DNA of 35,127 bases from positions 1-35,127 of the forward strand of contig CADBSW010000045.1 in assembly GCA_902797505.1 (NCBI GenBank). The letters are read 5' to 3'. This stretch comes from an uncultured Prevotellaceae bacterium. GTDB taxonomy: Bacteria; Bacteroidota; Bacteroidia; Bacteroidales; Bacteroidaceae. The notes beneath the pieces are model-generated. The model ran no database searches. It worked only from the letters and a program-made list of their open reading frames with translations, and had not been told where the DNA came from. The translations under genes were made by a program, and so were the position numbers. This document shows, piece by piece, positions 25,800 through 33,629 of this stretch (its first letter is position 1; each line of letters begins with the position of its first letter).

Positions 25800-27680
25800 A
25801 TGGAAAGAACTCTCTCTCTCGTTTTAAATAAGTTGCTGCCATTGCTCCTGCTGGTTATACATACAACAGCCTATGCAGAGGATGGCAGTCAACTTTGGTT
25901 GCGCTACACTCCAGTGAACAAAGCCTCGGTCAGTGGTGTTGAGGGTAAGGCAGCGCAGGTGCTCCGTCAATACTACTCTGGCGGCAAAGTGACACTCTTG
26001 GTGGATCGCCAACAGGAGAATGAAGAAGGTTTCCGTATCACTATGTCTGATAAGGGCGCAATCGTTACGTCAAGTACAGAACGTGGTTTGCTCTATGGAG
26101 CCTTTGCCTTGTTGCGAGGAGAGACAGGTTATCAGAAACCTTTCTTTAAGTATCGCATCCTGAACCACTGGGATAATCTCGATGGGTCGATAGAGAGAGG
26201 GTATGCCGGGAAGAGTATCTTTTGGAACGACTATCTCACTTTCGATTCCCACCGTTTAGAAGACTATGCTAAAGCTAATGCCTCTATAGGTATCAATGGA
26301 GTAGTGCTCAACAATGTGAATGCCTCACCAAAGATTCTTTCTTCCACATACCTTCAGAAGGTCAGTGAGATTGCCGATATACTGCGTCCGTGGGGTATCC
26401 GTGTGTATCTCTCCGTCAACTTCGCTTCTCCGATGGCATTGGATAAGTTAAAGACTGCAGATCCTTTGGATACGAAAGTACAACAATGGTGGAAGGAGAA
26501 GACAAAAGAGATCTATCAGTTGATACCTGACTTCGGCGGATTCCTTGTCAAAGCAAACTCCGAGGGGCAGCCCGGTCCTTTTGATTACGGACGTAGTCAT
26601 GCCGAGGGTGCTAATATGTTGGCCGAGGCGTTGGCTCCCCATCAAGGTATTGTGATGTGGCGCTCCTTCGTCTATGGAGCTAAGCATAAAGGGGAGGATC
26701 GTGTCAAACAAGCCGTGAGTGAGTTTGCGGAGCTCGACGGACAATTCCTCCCTAATGTCATCCTGCAATCGAAAAACGGTCCGCTCGATTTCCAGCCGCG
26801 TGAACCCTATGCGCCGATCTTCGATCAGATGCGTAACACGCCGCAGATGGCAGAACTGCAGATCACGCAGGAGTACCTCGGACAATCAAAGCACCTGGTG
26901 TATCTCGCTCCGATGTGGAAAGAATTCTTCGGATTTGTCCATCCTTCCCGACTACAGGGCATTGCGGGTGTCGCCAATATCGGTGACAATACCAACTGGT
27001 GCGGGCATCATTTCTCACAAGCCAACTGGTATGCGTTCGGCCGGTTGGCATGGAATCCTACCCTGTCATCAGAGCAGATCGCATGGGAATGGCTCTCCCA
27101 GACATTCGATATGTCCCATGCCGACATGCAATGGAACCAAGAGAAAGGACGACTGTTGGATATGATGCTCCGTTCACGGGAGGCTTGTGTGGACTATATG
27201 ATGCCACTCGGACTGCATCATATCTTTAAGTTCGACCATCACATGGGTCCTGAGCCGGATGGTTTCAAGGCAGAATATCCCATCGAGTGGTGCCCGGTCT
27301 ACTATCATAAGGCCGACTCCGTAGGTATCGGCTTTAACCGCAGCAGTTCGGGGACCAATGCCACGGCACAATATCGTGAACCTTACCACACCTTATATGA
27401 TAATATATCGACATGTCCGGAGAGGTATCTCCTCTGGTTTCACCATGTGCCATGGGATTATCGGATGAGGAGTGGGCGCTCCTTATGGGAAGAGCTGCAG
27501 TATCATTATCAGCAGGGTGTGGATGAAGTGGATGATTTCCTCCGTATCTGGAAGGAGGCGAGACCGTATATTGACCCACAGCGATGGCAGGAGGTGGATG
27601 ATCTTCTGCACTTCCAGCAACAAGATGCCCGTGAGTGGCAACGAGTCTGCATGGGTTATTTCAAAACATTTATACATTAA
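25800..27680 (+). CDS. xynF: GH67 alpha-glucuronidase, exported
   Basis: The 626-residue enzyme begins with a signal peptide (MERTLSLVLNKLLPLLLLVIHTTAYA). GH67 removes 4-O-methyl-glucuronic acid from the non-reducing terminal xylose of xylo-oligosaccharides. Catalytic groups can be matched to the family: acid Glu255 in KANSEGQPGP, and the base pair Asp330 in GPLDFQPREP and Glu358 in QITQEYLG. The 28-residue distance between the two bases is that of the characterised enzymes. Other hallmarks are WDNLDGSIERGYAGKSIFW and GVANIGDNTNWCGHHFSQAN. It is slightly shorter than the usual 680-730 residues, without any missing motif. Periplasmic action before symport is inferred. It lies between xynB and xynE with gaps of 8 and 12 nt. 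Confidence 0.94.
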   Translation: MERTLSLVLNKLLPLLLLVIHTTAYAEDGSQLWLRYTPVNKASVSGVEGKAAQVLRQYYSGGKVTLLVDRQQENEEGFRITMSDKGAIVTSSTERGLLYGAFALLRGETGYQKPFFKYRILNHWDNLDGSIERGYAGKSIFWNDYLTFDSHRLEDYAKANASIGINGVVLNNVNASPKILSSTYLQKVSEIADILRPWGIRVYLSVNFASPMALDKLKTADPLDTKVQQWWKEKTKEIYQLIPDFGGFLVKANSEGQPGPFDYGRSHAEGANMLAEALAPHQGIVMWRSFVYGAKHKGEDRVKQAVSEFAELDGQFLPNVILQSKNGPLDFQPREPYAPIFDQMRNTPQMAELQITQEYLGQSKHLVYLAPMWKEFFGFVHPSRLQGIAGVANIGDNTNWCGHHFSQANWYAFGRLAWNPTLSSEQIAWEWLSQTFDMSHADMQWNQEKGRLLDMMLRSREACVDYMMPLGLHHIFKFDHHMGPEPDGFKAEYPIEWCPVYYHKADSVGIGFNRSSSGTNATAQYREPYHTLYDNISTCPERYLLWFHHVPWDYRMRSGRSLWEELQYHYQQGVDEVDDFLRIWKEARPYIDPQRWQEVDDLLHFQQQDAREWQRVCMGYFKTFIH

Positions 27681-27692
27681 AAACTCTTGGAG

Positions 27693-29591
27693 ATGAAACG
27701 ATTATCGGTATTCTTGTGGATATGTCTATTGGTATTGACGGCTCAGGCCAAGGTCTCCTTACCACAACTCTTTCAGTCGGGTATGGTGCTTCAGCGTGAC
27801 AAGGCGATTCCCGTTTGGGGATCTGCCGATCCTGGGGAGCGTGTCTGTGTGACGTTTAAGAAGAAGGTCTATGTGACCATTGCTGATGCCAAGGGCAACT
27901 GGCGTGTAGAACTGCCCAAGCAGAAACATGGCGGTCCTTATACGTTGCAGGTGAACGATATCATGATCAGTGATGTGCTGATAGGTGATGTGTGGCTCTG
28001 TTCCGGACAGTCGAATATCGATGTCACGATAGAACGTGTCTATCCGCAGTATCCGCAAGAGATCGATACGTATGCCAATGAGAAGATCCGTCTGTTTCGG
28101 GTGCAGTCAGATACAGACACGCATGGACCGAAGCAGGATGTGAAACCGACACAGTGGCGTAAGTTGAATAAGGAGAATGCGTGGAATTTCTCTGCTGTGG
28201 GCTATTTCCTTGGTCGTGAGATGTACGAGAAGAACGGCATACCACAGGGCATTATCGTCAACAGCGTGGGGGGATCACCTATTCAGGCATGGCTCGACAT
28301 GGATACCCTCTCGCTGCATCATCCTCAGGATTACCACCGTTTACAGTTTTTCCAAGATGATGAGATGTTAGCTGGCATGCTCAAGGTTAACCAACAGACA
28401 AACGACCGTTGGCATCATATTATGAACCAGTCGGATCCCGGATTGTCAGTGGGGTATAACAGTCGTGATTACGATGACTCTCAATGGGAGGTGAAGAACC
28501 AATATGATAATATTACCGGTGAAAGTCAGTATGTAGGCTCCTTTTGGGCCAGGCAACAACTGATGATCGATGCGGCCCATGCTGGTAAACCTGCCCATCT
28601 GTTGGTGGGAACGTTATACGATGCCGACTACACCTTTGTGAATGGTCAGGAGGTGGGGCGCACCTATTATCAATACCCGCCACGACGCTATACCATTCCC
28701 GCAGGAGTGCTCAAAGAGGGTAAGAACGCACTCACCATTCGTTTTGTCACGAAGGGTGGCAATCCGCATTTCATCAAGGATAAGCCCTATAAACTTATCT
28801 TCGAGGATGGCTACGAGATACCTCTCTCTACACAGTGGCGTGTCCATGAGGGGGTGCGGATGTTCAACTGTCCGCAGGCAGATGTTACGCCTATCTACCT
28901 GCCGTCGGTGCTTTACAATGCGATGCTTCACCCCTTGGCTCCCTATCCCTTGGCAGGCGTGACGTGGTATCAGGGGGAGTCGAATACCCATGAGGGCGAT
29001 CTTTACGGACAGATGCTGGGAGAATTGGTTAACGGTTGGCGACAGCTGTGGAATGATGCGACATTACCTTTCGTCATCGTTCAGTTGGCAAACTTCATGG
29101 CTCCTACCGATAAACCGCAGGATAGTGGGTGGTCGCATGTCCGTGAGTCGCAGCGCCTTGCTACCCACCAGATTCCTCATACAGCATTGGCGGTAACTAT
29201 TGATCTGGGCGAGGAGGTGGATATCCATCCGTTGCTTAAGAGGGAGGTGGCACAGCGTATCGCCATGGGGTTTGATAAGTTGCTGTGGAACAAGAAACAA
29301 CAACTGTCACCCGAGGTGATTGCCTCAGCGGTGAATGGTAATAACATCATATTAACGTTAGATCAACCGCTACGAACTGATGGCTCTCTACAGACATTCG
29401 AGGTGGCAGCGGAGGATGGCCGATTCCTCAATGCCAAGGCAGAATCACAAGGTAATCGGATTATTATTCACTCACCCGTCAGTCATCCGGTGACCGTGCG
29501 CTATGCGTGGAAGAACAATCCTGTTAAGGCGAATGCCTACGGAAAGAATGACCTTCCGATGTCACCCTTCCAACTAAGGATGAGTCATTAA
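27693..29591 (+). CDS. xynE: Exported acetyl (xylan) esterase, sialate O-acetylesterase/CE6-like
   Basis: The start is placed at the ATG at 27693 (MKRLSVFLWICLLVLTAQA signal peptide), preceded by TTGGAG; a TTG two codons upstream is less likely. The 632-residue protein has an N-terminal beta-sandwich (QSGMVLQRDKAIPVWGSADP). The SGNH core follows, with catalytic Ser107 in CSGQSN and the Asp510/His512 pair in VDIHPLLK, plus the conserved GVTWYQGESN block. A galactose-binding-like insert at about residues 250-370 (WEVKNQYDNI to NALTIRFV) splits the core, as in many Bacteroidota homologues. It probably deacetylates xylo-oligosaccharides in the periplasm. It is the last gene of the operon, 12 nt after xynF. 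Confidence 0.87.
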   Translation: MKRLSVFLWICLLVLTAQAKVSLPQLFQSGMVLQRDKAIPVWGSADPGERVCVTFKKKVYVTIADAKGNWRVELPKQKHGGPYTLQVNDIMISDVLIGDVWLCSGQSNIDVTIERVYPQYPQEIDTYANEKIRLFRVQSDTDTHGPKQDVKPTQWRKLNKENAWNFSAVGYFLGREMYEKNGIPQGIIVNSVGGSPIQAWLDMDTLSLHHPQDYHRLQFFQDDEMLAGMLKVNQQTNDRWHHIMNQSDPGLSVGYNSRDYDDSQWEVKNQYDNITGESQYVGSFWARQQLMIDAAHAGKPAHLLVGTLYDADYTFVNGQEVGRTYYQYPPRRYTIPAGVLKEGKNALTIRFVTKGGNPHFIKDKPYKLIFEDGYEIPLSTQWRVHEGVRMFNCPQADVTPIYLPSVLYNAMLHPLAPYPLAGVTWYQGESNTHEGDLYGQMLGELVNGWRQLWNDATLPFVIVQLANFMAPTDKPQDSGWSHVRESQRLATHQIPHTALAVTIDLGEEVDIHPLLKREVAQRIAMGFDKLLWNKKQQLSPEVIASAVNGNNIILTLDQPLRTDGSLQTFEVAAEDGRFLNAKAESQGNRIIIHSPVSHPVTVRYAWKNNPVKANAYGKNDLPMSPFQLRMSH

Positions 29592-29659
29592 ACAGCTGTC
29601 TAATTGTCTTGTTATGTCATTTTCTGACGAACATTCTTTTATTTTTTGAAGATAAATAT

Positions 29660-29667
29660 TATCTTTG
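29660..29667 (+). promoter_or_regulatory. -7 box of the HTCS gene
   Basis: TATCTTTG matches TAnnTTTG and is identical to the operon box at 11588. No good -33 element lies 19-21 nt upstream. Transcription near 29673 rules out the upstream TTG (29646) as start codon and supports the ATG at 29697. Confidence 0.6.
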
Positions 29668-29696
29668 TCATCGAGATTCAACACTTTTATGACATC

Positions 29697-32600
29697 ATGA
29701 GACAATTCAGATTTATACTTATCTTATTGGCAACCATGCTTTCGACATGGTCGGCTCATGCCGATAACGGACGGTTGTATACCGCCGATCAGTTGTCGAG
29801 CAGTATGATCGACTATGTCTTGCAAGATGACTATGGGTATATCTGGGTAGGGACGGAGTATGGACTGAATAAGTTTGATGGCTATCGCTTTACGCACTTC
29901 TTCAATAATAAGAGCGACACCACCTCTCTGCAGGATAATGATGTCTCACGATTGTTTGTGGATAGCAAACACCAGTTGTGGATTGGCACATCAAAGGGCC
30001 TGAGTCGTTTCGATTATCAGCGTAATTGCTTTGTCCGCTATTCCTTTCCCGATGGTTTACAGCCACGTGTGGAGTGCCTGATGGAAGACAGTGAAGGCAA
30101 TCTTCTGATTGGTTCGGCTGGATGGGGACTGTTTGCTATCCGAGCCGGACAGGATAAGATCACTCATGAGGAACTGTTTCCCCGACGTACAGACAGCGAT
30201 TTCTTCATGGTAGTCTTTGAGGATGACCAGCATCACCTCTGGCGAGCCTATAAGAGTTCGATGATCAGTAGGGTGAAGGTCAGTACCCTACACTCCACCT
30301 CCAATAAGGATTATCAGTCACCCTATGGACCAGCCGTCAGTTTCTTACGCACCGACAAGAAAGGGTTCTTGATCGTCTGTCTCTATGGTATCCTGCGTTA
30401 TGACTATGCCACTGGGGAGTTGACCGATGCGGGTTACGACATGAAAGCCCTCGATGCGAAGGTGTCTATCCGTGGTGCCCTGATGGATCGTGCAGGTAAT
30501 CTTTATTTAGGTACATCCGGACGTGGACTGCTCTATGTACCCAAAGGAAGCAGGACATTGCAGCAGGTTTCTGGTGGCAATGCCCGATACGACCTGAGTA
30601 CGGCCAATGTCAACCATCTCTTTGAGGATAAGGATCACAACCTGTGGGTTAGCTGTTATAAGAAAGGATTGTTCAAGCATACCCAGGGTAAGGAGATCTT
30701 TAACACCTGGAAGTTCGAAGCGCAGAATTATGTATTAGGCAGTAGTGTGTCGAGTGTTGCCGAGGGTGATCATGGTAGTATGTGGTGCACCGTACAGAAG
30801 AGTGGCATCTACCATTTTGACAGCAAGGGAAAGATCTCTCCTGCCAAGGCATCGCCTGCAGGTGCCAACTGCATCTATCGTGATAAACAAGGCCATTACT
30901 GGGTGGGTAGTGAGAATACCCTCTATAGTTATGACCCATTAACGGGTGCCAGCAAGGCACACCTGAAGGTAGATGGATGGGGTATCAACTGTATGACCGA
31001 CGATGGTGAGGGAAATCTTTATATCTGTAACTACGGTAAGGGGTTATGTGTCTATAATATCCATTCGGGCAAATCTTATCAGTTGAGTATGTCGCAGGTA
31101 GATCCTAAGAAAGGGGGTCTGTGCAATGACTGGATAAAGGCATTGTGTGTAGACAGTAGGGGTTTGCTCTGGATTGCCAGTGCCAGTGGTGTGTGCGTGA
31201 TGAATCCTGCCGACCGTGATTTTAAGATCTTCGGATGGGATATTCAGTTGAACAACATCCCTTGTCTCTCCCTCTTTGAGCAGCGTAATGGCACCATGCT
31301 CATCGGCACAAACTGCGGACTCTATTACTATGACCGTAAGCAGAAGAAGGTGCTCTTGTTCCCACAGTCGAAGGAGATAGAGAACCAGTCGATCTATACC
31401 ATTACCCAATCTGCTAACGGTGACCTATGGATGAGTTCTGCAAATGGCATCTGGCAATACGACCATCAGGCAAAACGTTTTATCAATCATGTCAAAGGAC
31501 ATGGACTGGAAAACAGGGAATACGTGGTGGGAGCCGTGATACACTCTGCCGACGACCGTATCACGTATGGAAGTCCTGTCGGACTGATCTCTTTCTACCC
31601 GAAGGCAGTGAGAGGCAAGATGACGCATCTGGGCGACCAGGTATATCTCACAAACTTCCTCATCGACGGACAGCCCATCAGTTGTCTGACCGATCATTTC
31701 AAGATCCCTTATAACCAGAACTCATTCACGATGGAGTTCTCCATGCTGAACTTCCAGGATGTGGATGACATCACCTTTGAGTATCGGATGAATAAAGGCA
31801 GTTGGACGGCCATGGCCGAAGGCACTAACAGTGTCTCCTTCAACCGCATGAAACCGGGAAAGTACGTCTTCGAGGTACGTGCCTCCAGCAAAGGCGTCTA
31901 TTCAAAAAATATCCGCACGGTAACCGTTATCGTGAAGAGTCCTTGGTATTCCTCTACACTTGCCTACCTGATCTATACGCTGTTGGCCTTGGGCGCCATC
32001 GGTCTGATAACCTATTATTATGACCGTAAGCGTAAGGCCGACTTCGATGAACAGAAGATGCAGCTGCTCATCAATGCCACCCATGACATCCGTTCGCCGC
32101 TGACGCTTATCTTAGGGCCCCTGAACAAACTGAAGACCAAGATTACCGATAAGGAGAATCAACAGGATATAGAGACGATCGATCGCAATGCCCAGCGCCT
32201 GCTCTTGCTCGTCAACCAGATCCTCGATGAGCGGAAGATCGACAAGAACCAGATGCATCTGCACTGCAAGGAGACCGATCTGGTGGCTTTCGTCAACGGA
32301 ATATACTCCCTCTATCAGTATAATGCCCACCAGCGTAATATCACCTTCAGGTGTACGGATACCAACAGGGAGGATCCCATCATGGTGTGGATCGACAGGA
32401 TACAGTTTGATAAGGTCATCTCCAACCTCCTCTCGAATGCTTTCAAGTACACCTTCGACGGGGGCGAGATCAATATCCGGATCACCCACGATGAGCGGGA
32501 GGCTGTTATCTATGTCGTCGACAGTGGCATAGGATTTAAGGATGAGAAGACCGCCCGCCTCTTCGATCGTTTCTATCAAGGACGTAATGCCAGTGCCCTG

Positions 32601-33626
32601 CAGATAGATGGAACAGGTATCGGACTGAATCTGAGTCGTGCGATTGTGCAGATGCATGGTGGACAGATCAAGGCTTATAACCGTGTTGACGGCCAGTCGG
32701 GCGCCTGTCTGGAGGTTCGTCTGCCACTTGGGAAGGATCATCTTAAGCCCGAGGAGATAGAGGATGCATTACCAGAGAAGAATAGTCTGCTTGAGATAGG
32801 CAAAAAGCAAACCTCAAAGAAATACCGTCTGCTGGTGGTGGATGATGATCAGGAGGTGGCTCAGTATATCAAGAACGAATTAGGTTATTGGTATAAGATC
32901 GATATCGCCACGAATGGCCGTGAGGCAATGAAGCTGTTGCTGATGTCTTCAGCGGATAATTCTTCTGCAACAAGAGAATCTGGCCGGAGTTACGATCTGG
33001 TCATCAGCGACGTGATGATGCCCGAGATGGATGGTATCACGATGTTGAAACAACTGAAGAGCAATCCCCTCATCAGCGATATTCCCGTAATCCTCCTGAC
33101 CTCTAAGGCGGAAGTCAGCGATAAGCTGGATGGACTGAAGAAGGGTGCCGATGCCTTCCTGGCCAAGCCGTTTAACATGGAAGAACTGCACGTCCTTGTT
33201 GACAACCTCATTGATAATGTGCGCCGTCTGCGCGGTAAGTTTACCGGTGCCCAGCGACAGGAGGAAAGGATGGAGAATGTAGAGGTGAAGGGTAACGACG
33301 ATGCGTTGATGGACCGTATCATGAGACACATCAACGAGAACTTGTCTAATCCTGACTTCAACGTGGAGCGTCTTACCGAGGAGGTGGGTATCAGTCGTGC
33401 GCAGTTACACCGTAAGATGAAGGAGATTACAGGAATCTCTGCCGGAGAGTTTATCCGTAACCTCCGACTGGAGCAGGCCGCCCGACTGATCAGTGAGGGG
33501 AAGATCAACGTCACGCAGGTAGCCTTCTCCGTAGGTTTCACCAACCAGACGCATTTCTCCACAGCCTTTAAGAAACACTATGGCATGACACCTACCGAGT
33601 ATGCCGAGCGGGCAAGGCAGGCATAA
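29697..33626 (+). CDS. xynR: Hybrid two-component system regulator (HTCS), xylan-responsive
   Basis: The 1309-residue protein combines sensor, kinase, receiver and DNA-binding domains. After a signal peptide (MRQFRFILILLATMLSTWSAHA) come two-component-type beta-propeller repeats to about residue 680 (DDYGYIWVGTEYGLNKFDGY and repeats). A Y_Y_Y domain (about 690-750) and one membrane helix (YLIYTLLALGAIGLITYYY) follow. The cytoplasmic part has HisKA with His796 in NATHDIRSPL, HATPase with NLLSNAFKY, DSGIGF and GTGIGLNLS, and a receiver with phospho-acceptor Asp1105 in VISDVMMPEMDG and Lys1157 in AKPFN. An AraC-type double helix-turn-helix (about 1205-1305) ends the protein. All catalytic residues are intact. 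Such proteins bind an oligosaccharide in the periplasm and activate the adjacent locus. It has its own -7 box, so it is probably expressed independently. Confidence 0.94.
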   Translation: MRQFRFILILLATMLSTWSAHADNGRLYTADQLSSSMIDYVLQDDYGYIWVGTEYGLNKFDGYRFTHFFNNKSDTTSLQDNDVSRLFVDSKHQLWIGTSKGLSRFDYQRNCFVRYSFPDGLQPRVECLMEDSEGNLLIGSAGWGLFAIRAGQDKITHEELFPRRTDSDFFMVVFEDDQHHLWRAYKSSMISRVKVSTLHSTSNKDYQSPYGPAVSFLRTDKKGFLIVCLYGILRYDYATGELTDAGYDMKALDAKVSIRGALMDRAGNLYLGTSGRGLLYVPKGSRTLQQVSGGNARYDLSTANVNHLFEDKDHNLWVSCYKKGLFKHTQGKEIFNTWKFEAQNYVLGSSVSSVAEGDHGSMWCTVQKSGIYHFDSKGKISPAKASPAGANCIYRDKQGHYWVGSENTLYSYDPLTGASKAHLKVDGWGINCMTDDGEGNLYICNYGKGLCVYNIHSGKSYQLSMSQVDPKKGGLCNDWIKALCVDSRGLLWIASASGVCVMNPADRDFKIFGWDIQLNNIPCLSLFEQRNGTMLIGTNCGLYYYDRKQKKVLLFPQSKEIENQSIYTITQSANGDLWMSSANGIWQYDHQAKRFINHVKGHGLENREYVVGAVIHSADDRITYGSPVGLISFYPKAVRGKMTHLGDQVYLTNFLIDGQPISCLTDHFKIPYNQNSFTMEFSMLNFQDVDDITFEYRMNKGSWTAMAEGTNSVSFNRMKPGKYVFEVRASSKGVYSKNIRTVTVIVKSPWYSSTLAYLIYTLLALGAIGLITYYYDRKRKADFDEQKMQLLINATHDIRSPLTLILGPLNKLKTKITDKENQQDIETIDRNAQRLLLLVNQILDERKIDKNQMHLHCKETDLVAFVNGIYSLYQYNAHQRNITFRCTDTNREDPIMVWIDRIQFDKVISNLLSNAFKYTFDGGEINIRITHDEREAVIYVVDSGIGFKDEKTARLFDRFYQGRNASALQIDGTGIGLNLSRAIVQMHGGQIKAYNRVDGQSGACLEVRLPLGKDHLKPEEIEDALPEKNSLLEIGKKQTSKKYRLLVVDDDQEVAQYIKNELGYWYKIDIATNGREAMKLLLMSSADNSSATRESGRSYDLVISDVMMPEMDGITMLKQLKSNPLISDIPVILLTSKAEVSDKLDGLKKGADAFLAKPFNMEELHVLVDNLIDNVRRLRGKFTGAQRQEERMENVEVKGNDDALMDRIMRHINENLSNPDFNVERLTEEVGISRAQLHRKMKEITGISAGEFIRNLRLEQAARLISEGKINVTQVAFSVGFTNQTHFSTAFKKHYGMTPTEYAERARQA

Positions 33627-33629
33627 GTG

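Noticed and set aside
29616-29650. Possible terminator after xynE (GTCA/TGAC stem then T-rich stretch)
   Set aside because: The stem has only 4 bp and the T-rich run starts several bases later, so it is too weak to call.
32112-32741. 209-codon open frame antisense to the HTCS kinase domain
   Set aside because: It mirrors the HATPase region of the HTCS frame, which is fully intact; no start signal or domain supports it.
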